DNA of 39,128 nucleotides from Sphingomonadaceae bacterium (GCA_947476425.1 CANJQJ010000028.1:1-39128); one strand, 5' to 3'; shown: positions 1 through 7,842, counted from the first letter of the stretch. A program made the numbers and translations. Notes: a model not told the origin generated them from the sequence alone.

Positions 1-126
1 CACTTGATCGAAAACCTGTTCGCCAAAATCAAGGACTGGCGGCGCATTCACACCCGATATGATCGCTGCGCCCACACCTTCATGTCCGCCATCGCAATCG
101 CCGCTACCGTCATCTTCTGGTTGTGA
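1..126 (+). CDS. IS5-group transposase, C-terminal end (partial at window edge)
   Basis: The frame is open from base 1 to the TGA at 124-126 and gives 41 residues. They include NLFAKIKDWRRIHTRYDRC and end in AATVIFWL. This is the usual C-terminal tail of the short DDE transposases of the IS5 group (IS1031-like) common in sphingomonads; the E of the ENLF segment matches the last acidic residue of the DDE triad. The rest of the gene lies outside the window. An IS end follows directly after the stop. The family call rests on motif recognition only. Confidence 0.85.
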   Translation, partial: HLIENLFAKIKDWRRIHTRYDRCAHTFMSAIAIAATVIFWL

Positions 127-143
127 TCAATGAGTCCTGACCC
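1..143 (+). mobile_element. Right end of an IS5-group insertion sequence
   Basis: The transposase tail stops at 126 and is followed within a few bases by AATGAGTCCTGACCC (129-143). Its complement, GGGTCAGGACTCATT, is the familiar terminal inverted repeat of IS1031/IS5-like elements in Alphaproteobacteria. The bases just after it are TAG (144-146), compatible with the short T/A-rich target duplication of this group; the other copy is outside the window. Host sequence resumes at about 144-147, inside a sulfatase-like gene on the opposite strand, so the element is inserted in that gene. Confidence 0.75.
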
Positions 144-1581
144 TAGCGCCCTCAAGCACCACGAGCGGCACCACCCCTTCTTCGGGGACGGGATCGATGC
201 TGCAATGTGTGTTGCGCCCCCCGTCCCCTCGCTCGTGAAGATTCTGGCCATGGTCCGAGGTGTAGATCAGCGTTGCCTTTGCCAGGTCCGCCCCCTGCAG
301 GACGATGCGGAAGAATTCGCCCACGTTCCACAGCAGCGTGTCACGGTAGCTGTTGCGATAGCGCACCCAATCCTGCCGCGAGCCGTCGAAGCCATAGCGA
401 TCGCCCGTATCCGATAGCGGTGGGAAATGCCCGCGCGGAAGAACCGGGCGATACCGCATGAACGCATCGGGAAATTTGTCATGCACCGGGAAATGGGCGC
501 CGACCTTGTTGATCAGGATGAACTGGGGGATGCCGTCATTGATGTGGGTGACGAGGGAATGCGCCGTCGCAATATCGCGCTGCTGGACGGGCACTCCATC
601 GAACTGGAGGAACTCATCGATCGATCGCCGCTCGTCCTGGTTCATCAGGTTCTGGAACGCACCGCCAGTCCGTTGCGCGTCAATGTAGACGGTCCGGTAT
701 CCGGCCTTGCGCGCATATTGCCAGATTGATGGCATCGTCGAGATGATATGCGAATAATTCTCGCGCGTGCCGCCAAAGCGCAGCGTGACATTGCTGCCGG
801 CGCTGCAATTGTTGATCGCGACGGCGAGCCCGTAATTATGGATCGCAACCCCGGGATACGCCTTGGACAGCGGGGTAGGAACGCCGGCCGGGTCATTGAT
901 GTCGAGATACTGACCGCTGATGCTTTCGTCGATGATCAGGACAATGTCGCGGGACGGTATCGCCCCATGTTGCGGCAGCGCCACATCATGCCGTGGTCCG
1001 GAATCCGCGGTTGCTTCATAGGCGGCGAGCGCGAGGTAGGCGAGCGGTGTGAACGTCGCCGGCTGCGCGCGCGCACCCTCGCCACCCCGGACGAACAGGA
1101 CGAGAGCAAGCAGGCAGACCGCCAGCCAGGGCGCCATCGCCAGCAGCCATGCCGGAACACGCGGCCGGTGCCGGCTTTCCATGCCGAGCGCAGCCAGCAG
1201 GATGAGCGCGCTCACGCCCACGATCAGGATGGCGCGAAGATTCTGGCTGACCGCATCATCCGCAAAGCTCGCGGCGTTGAGCATGTTGATGAAGGCGTCG
1301 TAGGTAAGGAAATCAGACGTGACCTTTTCGTAGGCATAATAGAAAAATGCCGACGCACTGAGCAGCAGCGCGGTTGTCCAGCGAAGCGGGGCAGATCGTA
1401 TATAGGCCGAGGCGACGAGGCCGCCGGAAAGCAGCGCGAGCAACGCCAGATAACTGATGACCGGCACCACGCCATCAAGCGATCCCAGCCTCTCGAGGCC
1501 CGCCCCCAGGCCTTGGAGGAAGCAGGCCGCAAGGAGGAACTCCTTGAGATGGCGCGTCGTCAGGGCGGGTGGGATCGTCAC
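127..1581 (-). CDS. Membrane sulfatase / phosphoethanolamine-transferase-like protein, C-terminus truncated by an IS
   Basis: 484 residues from a GTG at 1581. About five hydrophobic segments (roughly residues 11-28, 37-58, 66-84, 113-133, 142-166) precede an alkaline-phosphatase-fold domain from about residue 210. Visible site residues are D218-E219 (IIDES), a serine near 260-263 after NNC (nucleophile position) and D443-H444 in SDHGQNL. This matches the sulfatase-like family that includes EptA-type lipid A phosphoethanolamine transferases: an inner-membrane anchor with a periplasmic enzyme. The last residues, ARVRTH, and the stop are encoded by the IS inverted repeat, so the native C-terminus (probably some tens of residues) is missing and activity is doubtful. 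It starts 3 bases after the stop of the upstream kinase-like gene, so the two are co-transcribed. Substrate unknown; a plain sulfatase cannot be excluded. Confidence 0.85.
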   Translation of the reverse strand: MTIPPALTTRHLKEFLLAACFLQGLGAGLERLGSLDGVVPVISYLALLALLSGGLVASAYIRSAPLRWTTALLLSASAFFYYAYEKVTSDFLTYDAFINMLNAASFADDAVSQNLRAILIVGVSALILLAALGMESRHRPRVPAWLLAMAPWLAVCLLALVLFVRGGEGARAQPATFTPLAYLALAAYEATADSGPRHDVALPQHGAIPSRDIVLIIDESISGQYLDINDPAGVPTPLSKAYPGVAIHNYGLAVAINNCSAGSNVTLRFGGTRENYSHIISTMPSIWQYARKAGYRTVYIDAQRTGGAFQNLMNQDERRSIDEFLQFDGVPVQQRDIATAHSLVTHINDGIPQFILINKVGAHFPVHDKFPDAFMRYRPVLPRGHFPPLSDTGDRYGFDGSRQDWVRYRNSYRDTLLWNVGEFFRIVLQGADLAKATLIYTSDHGQNLHERGDGGRNTHCSIDPVPEEGVVPLVVLEGARVRTH

Positions 1582-1583
1582 GC

Positions 1584-2420
1584 TCAGCAGAATCGCAAGG
1601 ATCGCGGGTTGATGCTGATCATCGCGGGGAGCTTCCCGACGATGTCGCCATCGGCCTGGACTGGCATTGATCGATCGCCGTCGGCCTCAAGACGGCTACA
1701 GTCGAACACCACGGCGTTCGACCAGCCTTCAAGCGGCATCCCGCGCCAGACCGTCCACATGAAGCGCAGATAATCCCGCCGCCGGGCGCGACGCAACGCT
1801 ATGACCCGAAGCGATGGCTGCGACAGGCAGGCTGCCGGAGCAAAACTCCAGGGTCCGGCGAAATAGCGCCCCTTGGCGACATAGAATGCCTCGCACGCGA
1901 TCTGCTCGCCATCATGGCGCAGCAGGATTTCAGGTCGCTGCCAATCGAAGATCAACCTTACCATCGCCGCCGCATAGGCCAGCCGGCCCATCCATCGCTT
2001 GCTCCCGGGCGCAACCCGGGCGACTGCGCGGCTGTCCGGGCCACAGCTCGCGCAGGCCAGGAACAGTGTGTCGTTGAGGGCAACGGTATAATGTTCTCGC
2101 CAATCGGTCCCGTGAACGAGCGCGAGCGCGAATGTGGAGAGATCAACTGGCGTACCCATCTCGCGATGGACCAGATTGATCGTGCCCGCCGGATAAACGC
2201 TGATTGGAACATTCCGTCCCGAACGCGCCACCGCCGCAGCAACATGGCGCAAGGTGCCGTCGCCGCCCATTGCACAGATCTGGTCCGCCGATGGATCGAT
2301 CGCGATCGGGGCATGCGGCGAACTTTCCTGCAGGATCACCCGCGCTCCAAGCTCGACGAGACGGGCATTAAGGTTACGCATCCACGCCAATTGATGGCTT
2401 CCCGCCTGGGGATTGAACAC
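1584..2420 (-). CDS. Diacylglycerol kinase-family lipid kinase
   Basis: 278 residues with the DAGK catalytic-domain signature: FNPQAG at the start, GGDGTLRHV near residues 53-61 (ATP-binding loop), and YPAGTINLVHREMG further on. The family (DgkB/YegS/LCB5) phosphorylates diacylglycerol or related lipids at the inner face of the membrane. The start is uncertain. The GTG at 2420 gives FNPQAG almost at the N-terminus and leaves out most of the first beta strand. The frame continues upstream through RTIQL, which looks like that strand, but reaches a TAG near 2508 without any ATG, GTG or TTG. Either the GTG is real or a frameshift lies at 2421-2511. It is paired tightly with the transferase-like gene downstream. 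EptA-type enzymes release diacylglycerol, which a kinase could recycle; that link is inference. The 223-base divergent spacer to the next gene shows nothing definite. Confidence 0.82.
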   Translation of the reverse strand: MFNPQAGSHQLAWMRNLNARLVELGARVILQESSPHAPIAIDPSADQICAMGGDGTLRHVAAAVARSGRNVPISVYPAGTINLVHREMGTPVDLSTFALALVHGTDWREHYTVALNDTLFLACASCGPDSRAVARVAPGSKRWMGRLAYAAAMVRLIFDWQRPEILLRHDGEQIACEAFYVAKGRYFAGPWSFAPAACLSQPSLRVIALRRARRRDYLRFMWTVWRGMPLEGWSNAVVFDCSRLEADGDRSMPVQADGDIVGKLPAMISINPRSLRFC

Positions 2421-2643
2421 CAGTTGGATGGTCCGTTCAGAAGTCGACAGCTTTCCAACTCCAGCACGTCCTCGATCGCCGACAGGACGGGCTCGCGGTA
2501 GCAGCTAAGCATGATGAAGTCATCAGAGTGGCTCGATCCACGCTGAATCGCCCTCCGGACGGATCTCCACCTTCGCATCGACAGCAAATCAATCTATTCG
2601 GACTTGATCGAGATCGATCCGATCGCAGCAACAAGGTTCGACA

Positions 2644-3672
2644 ATGGAACTCGGCATCTACACGTTCGGCGACATCGTTCCGGACCCTGCGAGCGGCCAT
2701 GCGGTCTCGCCAACCGAGCGCATGGCGGAGGTCATCGCCATCGCAAGACTGGCGGACGAACTCGGTCTAGATGTCTTCGGGTTGGGCGAACACCATACGC
2801 TCAACTTCGTCGCCTCGGCGACAGCGACGGTGCTCGCCGCCATCGCGGCGGTAACGACTGACATCCGCCTGACCAGCGCATCGACGCTGCTTGGCACCGC
2901 CGATCCGGTGCGCACCTTCCAGGAATTCGCGACGGTCGATCTCGTATCGCGCGGCCGGGCCGAGATTGTTTTCGGGCGCGGCGCCTTCCCCGAGCATTTC
3001 CCGCTCTTCGGATATGATCTCAATGATTATGACGCGGTCTTCGCCGAGAAACTGGAGCTTTTCGAACGGCTGAACAGCGAAACGCACGTCACGTGGTCCG
3101 GAAACTTCCGCCCCGCATTGTCGAATGCGGAAATCGCGCCGCGCCCCTGCCAACCGACCCTCCCGGTATGGATCGGAGCACTTTCGCCCAACAGCATCGC
3201 CCGCGCCGCGGCCTACGGGCTCCCCCTAGCCATGCCGCTGCTCGGCGATACGATCGCTGGCTATGCCGGACGTGCAGCGCTGTATCGCGACGTCTGGGAG
3301 CGAGCAGGCCATGATCCCGCCGATATTCGCATCGCGGGCTTTTCACACTTCCACGTCGCCGCCACCGCAAGCGCCGCCCGCGACGATTTCTACCCTTATT
3401 ACACCAACTATTTTTCCTTCCTCTCCAAACGCGGCGGCATTCCGCGCGCGACCTTCGCGCAGATGAGCGCGCCTGACGGCGTGCTGGTCCTCGGCAGTCC
3501 GCAGGAGATCATCGACCGGTTGATGCTGATGCACGAAACGATCGGCCTGACCCGCTACGTCGGGCAGATCGACGTCGGCGGCCAGCCGTTCAGCGCGGTT
3601 GCAAAGGCGATCGAGCTTTACGCTACCGAAGTTGCTCCGGTGATCCCGCGTGAAACGCAGCAAAGTGGTTGA
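2644..3672 (+). CDS. LLM-class flavin-dependent oxidoreductase (luciferase-like)
   Basis: 342 residues. MELGIYTFGDIVPDP opens the first TIM-barrel strand, followed by LGLDVFGLGEHHTLNF (the EHH segment is characteristic of the bacterial luciferase-like family), then DLVSRGRAEIVFGRG and PVWIGALSPNS, all family hallmarks. Members use reduced FMN or F420 to oxidise organic substrates. F420 is not typical of sphingomonads, so FMNH2 is likelier (inference). AAGG lies about 7 bases before the ATG. The gene stands alone, divergent from the lipid kinase, and is followed by a repeat cluster. The substrate cannot be read from sequence; nearby catabolic genes suggest a degradative role. Confidence 0.9.
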   Translation: MELGIYTFGDIVPDPASGHAVSPTERMAEVIAIARLADELGLDVFGLGEHHTLNFVASATATVLAAIAAVTTDIRLTSASTLLGTADPVRTFQEFATVDLVSRGRAEIVFGRGAFPEHFPLFGYDLNDYDAVFAEKLELFERLNSETHVTWSGNFRPALSNAEIAPRPCQPTLPVWIGALSPNSIARAAAYGLPLAMPLLGDTIAGYAGRAALYRDVWERAGHDPADIRIAGFSHFHVAATASAARDDFYPYYTNYFSFLSKRGGIPRATFAQMSAPDGVLVLGSPQEIIDRLMLMHETIGLTRYVGQIDVGGQPFSAVAKAIELYATEVAPVIPRETQQSG

Positions 3673-3693
3673 ATCAACATTCCAACGCCCGTT

Positions 3694-3890
3694 CTGTCAT
3701 TCCGGCGGACGTATCGTCATCCCAGCCCTCCGTCCGTCATTCCGGCGCCCCTTATCGTCATCCCGACGGAAGTCGGGATCCATGGGACCCACGGTTCTCG
3801 CGATCGCACGATCACCGAAACGTGGATCCCGACGTCCGTCGGGATGACGGAAGGGTCAGTTCGGGATGCCGATAGTCCGTCGGGATGACG
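3694..3890. repeat. Intergenic palindromic repeat cluster with a complete 94-bp unit at 3756-3849
   Basis: The complete unit starts CGTCATCCCGAC and ends GTCGGGATGACG (12-bp perfect terminal inverted repeats). Inside, each end forms its own hairpin: TCCCGAC-ggaa-GTCGGGA at the left, and TCCCGAC with GTCGGGA at the right. A GGGACCCAC core lies between them. Partial copies flank it: GTCATTCCGGCG-type pieces at about 3695-3750 and GTCGGGATGACG at 3878-3889. Equal-length relatives lie at 18820-18913, 19182-19275 and (inverted) 36292-36385. The structure resembles a REP doublet (BIME) or a small MITE. It fills the gap between the ends of two convergent genes. Confidence 0.85.
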
Positions 3891-3911
3891 ATTCACTTCA
3901 TCTGAACATCA

Positions 3912-4850
3912 TCACGCAGGCCCCGAACCGAGAACCGCGCGCATCACCGCCACGCGCTGGGCAAAGGCGCGCACCGTCACGCCGGCCGACGCAACCGCCT
4001 CGAATGCATGGGGTGCCCCCGCGATGACCTGCAGGTCCGTCGGCACGTCGGCGGCAAGCAGGCGTGCTCCGTATGCGATGCACTCATCCCTGAGGGGATC
4101 GAGCGCGCCAACCTCGACAAAGGCTCGGGGCAAACCGGCGAGGCTATCGGCCCGTGCCGGGGCGGCATATGGCGATGTCGCCACGCCATTGCCGCCAAGA
4201 TAATGCTTCCACATCCAGCCAACCCGGGCTTGGGTCAGCGCATGGCCTGTGGTGGATGCCAGCATCGATATACTGTCGAGCCGATCGTCGAGCGCGGGAT
4301 AGATCATCATCTGGAAAACAAGCCCGGGTCCGCGACGATCCCGCGCCATCAGCGCAACCGCGGCGGCAAGCGTTCCGCCCGAACTCGAACCGGCAACCGC
4401 CAGACGCGCCGGATCCACGCCGAGTTCGGCGGCATGATCGGCGACCCAGCACAGCGCCGCGTAACAATCGTCGACCGGTGCCGGAAAGGCGTGCTCGGGG
4501 GCAAGCCTGTAATCCACCGATATCACCGTGCAGCCGGCCTGTTCCGCATAATGGAGGCAAGCCGCATGCTCGGTATCGAGATCGCCCATGACAACCGAGC
4601 CGGCGTGAAAATAGACCATCGCGGGCTGGATCGCGGGCGCCTTGGGGCGATAGATTCGGACTGAGACTTCCGGCGCGCCTTCGGAGCCGGGGATCTTGCG
4701 ATCATGCCAGTCCAGCCCGGGCGAAGTCGCTGGCGGCGGCGCACCGGCCGTCATAGCTGCATACCAGCCCCGCAACTCGGCAACATCCGAGAAGTCGGGA
4801 AGGACCATGGCGTCGAGCATCGCCAGTTCGGGATCGAGCTGCATTTTCAT
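3912..4850 (-). CDS. Alpha/beta hydrolase, HSL-type carboxylesterase/lipase family
   Basis: 312 residues from the ATG at 4850, chosen because AGGAA lies 5 bases upstream; a longer frame from 4970 would run into the preceding gene. The nucleophile is S156 in GSSSGG (family norm GDSAGG), the acid is D251 in GALDPLRDE, and the base is H281 in GAPHAFEA. The DYRLAPEHAFPAP block is typical of hormone-sensitive-lipase-like esterases. The oxyanion motif, usually HGGG, reads HAGS (82-85), an unusual variant, but the triad is intact. It is the last gene of a minus-strand run after the nitroreductase and NTF2-like genes (40 bases after the latter). Likely cytoplasmic ester hydrolysis on a catabolic intermediate; substrate unknown. 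Confidence 0.88.
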   Translation of the reverse strand: MKMQLDPELAMLDAMVLPDFSDVAELRGWYAAMTAGAPPPATSPGLDWHDRKIPGSEGAPEVSVRIYRPKAPAIQPAMVYFHAGSVVMGDLDTEHAACLHYAEQAGCTVISVDYRLAPEHAFPAPVDDCYAALCWVADHAAELGVDPARLAVAGSSSGGTLAAAVALMARDRRGPGLVFQMMIYPALDDRLDSISMLASTTGHALTQARVGWMWKHYLGGNGVATSPYAAPARADSLAGLPRAFVEVGALDPLRDECIAYGARLLAADVPTDLQVIAGAPHAFEAVASAGVTVRAFAQRVAVMRAVLGSGPA

Positions 4851-4890
4851 GATTATTCCTGATAATGACGGGTAAGTTTGAGGCTGGCGA

Positions 4891-5457
4891 TCAGGCGGTG
4901 ACCTTGCGGCCGAGAAGGCGCTCCACGGTTGCGCGATCGGCTGGCTCGATCCCGGTCGGAGCGCCCGCATACATGATCTCGCCGCTCATCCGCCAGGGAT
5001 CGCGGACGAACGGATGCGAGACCATCATTGGCCATTGCACGAGGTAAAGCGCCTCGGGATCAGCCTGCGCACTCTTGCCCTTCAACATCGAGCCGGGGAA
5101 GACCGACGTGAACACCGCCTCCATCATCAGCCCCCAGTCGCCGAACGCGAAGCGCTCCTGATCGAACGGTCCGCCCGGCATCAGGCCGGCATCGAACATC
5201 CCCTGGTACATCCCGCGCGCGAAAATGCTGCTGTCCTCGTGGACGCCGTCGCCGATCTGGTCGGTGCCGTACCAGCGGTAAGAGATATTGTCGGTGACAG
5301 TATCGATGCATGCTTCGATGTCATAGATGACCTCGCCCCACCAATGGCGCATCCATACCGCCATCATTGCGCGATGATCCTCATTTTCCAGACGCGCAGT
5401 CATCGCATCGATGCGCCGCCGCGTCTCGGGCGCAGTCGAACTCACCAGGCCTGCCAT
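4891..5457 (-). CDS. NTF2/SnoaL-like protein of unknown function
   Basis: 188 residues, soluble, no signal peptide. ATG at 5457 with GGAGAGAG just upstream. The pattern of an early helix (RIDAMTARLENEDHRAMMAVW), a middle segment ISYRWYGTDQIGDG and several aromatic positions is compatible with a SnoaL/NTF2-type cone fold, but I see no diagnostic catalytic residues and do not recognise a named family. Proteins of this kind often sit beside luciferase-like, nitroreductase and SDR genes in sphingomonad and actinobacterial catabolic clusters, where they act as hydratases, isomerases or lyases (family knowledge, not shown here). Lies between the nitroreductase (50-base gap) and the hydrolase gene (40-base gap) in one apparent transcription unit. 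Confidence 0.6.
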   Translation of the reverse strand: MAGLVSSTAPETRRRIDAMTARLENEDHRAMMAVWMRHWWGEVIYDIEACIDTVTDNISYRWYGTDQIGDGVHEDSSIFARGMYQGMFDAGLMPGGPFDQERFAFGDWGLMMEAVFTSVFPGSMLKGKSAQADPEALYLVQWPMMVSHPFVRDPWRMSGEIMYAGAPTGIEPADRATVERLLGRKVTA

Positions 5458-5507
5458 TATGCTCTCTCCTCCATGTCGTACGCGTGCCGCCTTCTGACGT
5501 GCAGCGC

Positions 5508-6179
5508 CTATTCCTCGTAGATCGTCACATATTCATCAAGCACGGCCCGTTCGGACCTGAAGCAATTGATCGGGGCATCAACCCGCGGATGTCCCAGCGC
5601 CATGCCGGAATAGACGATATGATCGGCATCCAGCCCAAGCACGTCGCGAACCAGCCCGCCCCATAGCGCCCACGCCTCCTGCGCGCAGCTTGCGATGCCA
5701 TATTCGAGCGCAAGGAGCATCACGTTTTGCATATACATGCCGATATCGGCCCACTGGCCGGGTTGCAGGCGCCGCTCGACGGTGAAAACAAGCCCGACGG
5801 GCGCGCCGAAAAACGACCAGCTTCGCGCCAGATGCCCAATACGCGCCGTCATATCGTCGCGGTCGATGCCCGCTGCGCCATAGACCAGCTCCGCCGCGCG
5901 CTTGTAGCGAGCCTGTTCGAGCGGAGACATGGTCTCGGGGTGGATCTGGTGATCGGGTGATTGCCCACGCGGCGAATGCTCCATTGCCTCATGGACCGCT
6001 CCCACGAGCCGATCACGGCTCGCACCAGCCAGGACATGCACTCGCCAGGGCTGAAGATTCGAACCCGATGGCGCCCGCCCCGCCTCGGCCAATATTCGAG
6101 TCACCAGTGAAAGCGGGACCGGATCGGGAAGAAAATCCCGGACCGAGCGTCGGCTGGCAATTGCTTCGGCTACATTCAT
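5508..6179 (-). CDS. Nitroreductase-family FMN oxidoreductase
   Basis: 223 residues from the ATG at 6179 (MNVAEAIASRRSVRDF). SRRSVRDFLPDPVP and PSGSNLQPWRVHVL are the FMN-binding signatures of the nitroreductase fold, and a C-terminal DAPINCFRSERAVLDEY is typical of the family. Such enzymes use NAD(P)H to reduce nitro groups, quinones or free flavin, or to oxidise enoate-type substrates. First gene of the minus-strand run and divergent from the SDR gene at 6282; the roughly 100-base spacer must hold both promoters. Because a two-component-type flavin monooxygenase is encoded nearby at 7839 without a dedicated reductase, this protein could supply reduced flavin; that is inference. Confidence 0.9.
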   Translation of the reverse strand: MNVAEAIASRRSVRDFLPDPVPLSLVTRILAEAGRAPSGSNLQPWRVHVLAGASRDRLVGAVHEAMEHSPRGQSPDHQIHPETMSPLEQARYKRAAELVYGAAGIDRDDMTARIGHLARSWSFFGAPVGLVFTVERRLQPGQWADIGMYMQNVMLLALEYGIASCAQEAWALWGGLVRDVLGLDADHIVYSGMALGHPRVDAPINCFRSERAVLDEYVTIYEE

Positions 6180-6281
6180 CTGGATACCCAATGAGGACGG
6201 CGGGGCCCGTCGCCTCGTGGAACACCGAATTGCACTTTCAAATTGGCGGATCAAGTTTCAATGTCCGCCCAGAGGATGATG

Positions 6282-7022
6282 ATGAAACGATGCGCGGTGG
6301 TGACTGGAGGCGGCAGTGGCGTAGGGGCCGCGGTGGCGCTTGCGCTTGCGAAGGCTGACTGGACGGTTGTCATCACGGGTCGCCGGCAAGCCGCGCTCGA
6401 CGCGACCTGCTCGCTGGGCGGCGGTGCGATCCACGCGATTTCCGCTGACATATCGGATCAGGATGCCGTGGCCGATCTCTTCGCGGAAGTGGCGGATCGC
6501 TTCGGGCGGATCGACCTGCTGTTCAACAACGCCGGACTCTTCCCGCCGCCAAGTCCAGTGCAGGATGTCACACTGGAAGACTGGACCCATGTGATGGACG
6601 TCAACCTGACTGGCGCCTTCCTGTGCGCGCAGCAGGCATTCCGCCAGATGATCCGCCAGTCGCCACAGGGCGGAAGGATCATCAATAATGGATCGCTTTC
6701 GGCGCAGGTGCCCCGGCCGCACGCCATATCCTATACCGTTTCCAAGCACGCGATCACTGGCCTGACCCGCGCACTCGCCCTCGAAGGCCGGCCCTATGGC
6801 ATCGCGTGCGGCCAGATCGACATCGGCAACGCTGCGACCGCCCTGACGGCGGGGCTCGCTGCCAGCGCGATGCAAGCCGATGGCAGCATGGCAGCCGAAC
6901 CGATGATGGACGTCAATAACGTCGCTGCGTCCGTCGTCCACATGGCGAGCCTTCCGCTCGAGGCCAATGTCCAATTCATGACGGTGATGGCCACGCGCAT
7001 GCCCTTCATCGGCCGGGGCTGA
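6282..7022 (+). CDS. Short-chain dehydrogenase/reductase (SDR)
   Basis: 246 residues. The ATG at 6282 is preferred because AGAGG sits 6 bases upstream and it leaves seven residues before the TGGGSGVG cofactor loop; in-frame ATGs at 6261, 6276 and 6279 are alternatives. Also visible are NNAG (LLFNNAGLF) and the active-site set with serine in NNGSLSA followed by YTVSK. A classical NAD(P)-dependent alcohol/ketone oxidoreductase of about the usual 250 residues. First gene of a plus-strand run: its TGA is followed one base later by the next ATG, indicating one transcript with the isomerase-like and monooxygenase genes. Confidence 0.9.
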   Translation: MKRCAVVTGGGSGVGAAVALALAKADWTVVITGRRQAALDATCSLGGGAIHAISADISDQDAVADLFAEVADRFGRIDLLFNNAGLFPPPSPVQDVTLEDWTHVMDVNLTGAFLCAQQAFRQMIRQSPQGGRIINNGSLSAQVPRPHAISYTVSKHAITGLTRALALEGRPYGIACGQIDIGNAATALTAGLAASAMQADGSMAAEPMMDVNNVAASVVHMASLPLEANVQFMTVMATRMPFIGRG

Positions 7023-7023
7023 A

Positions 7024-7842
7024 ATGCTGCGCTTCTCGGCCAACATCAGTACGATGTTCACCGAAATGCCCCTGCTCGATCGCTTCGCAGCAGCGGCCGA
7101 TGCCGGCTTCGCGGCGGTCGAGATGCAGTTCCCTTTCGATATCGCCGCCGAACGACTGGCGGCGGCAAGGACTGCAGCGAACGTCGAGGTCGTCCTGGTC
7201 AACATTCCGGCGGGCCGGATCGACCAGGGCGAGCTCGGACTCGCCTGCCTGCCCGACAGACCCGCCGCTTTCCAGGATGCCGTCGCGTTGGCTGCCGAAT
7301 ATTGCGCGGTGCTCGAATGCCCGCGCGTGAACTGCCTGGCCGGCAAGCCGCTTACCGGCCAGTCGGCCGACCTTTGCTGGGACATCCTTGTCGAAAATAT
7401 CGGCCACGCGGCAGAATGGCTGGCGGAGCGCAACATAGGCCTGCTCGTCGAGGCCCTGAACCGTGAGGATCAACCCCATTTCCTGCTCAACAGCCTGGAA
7501 TTGGCGGATCGGCTGATCGCTCACGTCGACCACCCCAACCTCGCGCTCCAATATGACGTCTATCACGCCCGCGCCAATGGCGACGACTGGCTGGGCGGCA
7601 TCGCACCGCGCTTGCCGCTGATCGGCCATATCCAGTTTTCGGATTATCCCGGGCGCGGCGCCCCCGGCACCGGCGACATCGACTTCGCCGCGCTGTTCCG
7701 AATGCTTGAAACGCTCCCATACAAGGGATGGACCGGCTGCGAATATGCCCCGGCGGGCCCGACCATCGACAGCCTTGGCTGGTACACCACGCTCCAGCCA
7801 GGGCTTGACCATGAACAAGCGTCAACGGATATCAATCGATGA
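7024..7842 (+). CDS. hyi: Hydroxypyruvate isomerase-like TIM-barrel protein
   Basis: 272 residues of the xylose-isomerase-like TIM-barrel superfamily. Visible features are the start LRFSANISTMFTEMPLLDRF, glutamates E143 (LLVEALN) and E240 (GCEY) at the positions of the two catalytic glutamates of Hyi-type isomerases, a metal ligand in QYDVYH, and GHIQFSDYPGRGAPGTGDID, very close to the hallmark of hydroxypyruvate isomerase. Expected reaction: hydroxypyruvate to tartronate semialdehyde. No glyoxylate carboligase or tartronate-semialdehyde reductase gene is in the window, so in this operon it may act on another alpha-hydroxy-keto compound. The downstream gene starts inside its stop (ATGA overlap at 7839-7842), implying translational coupling. 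Confidence 0.82.
   Translation: MLRFSANISTMFTEMPLLDRFAAAADAGFAAVEMQFPFDIAAERLAAARTAANVEVVLVNIPAGRIDQGELGLACLPDRPAAFQDAVALAAEYCAVLECPRVNCLAGKPLTGQSADLCWDILVENIGHAAEWLAERNIGLLVEALNREDQPHFLLNSLELADRLIAHVDHPNLALQYDVYHARANGDDWLGGIAPRLPLIGHIQFSDYPGRGAPGTGDIDFAALFRMLETLPYKGWTGCEYAPAGPTIDSLGWYTTLQPGLDHEQASTDINR

Noticed and set aside
2336-2587. Minus-strand frame covering the region upstream of the lipid kinase as a separate gene
   Set aside because: Overlaps the kinase in another frame and shows no recognisable motif; it may only mark the possible frameshift.
3694-3890. Repeated GTCATCCCG units considered as a CRISPR array
   Set aside because: Irregular spacing, palindromic units and no unique equal-length spacers; it is a REP-type cluster.
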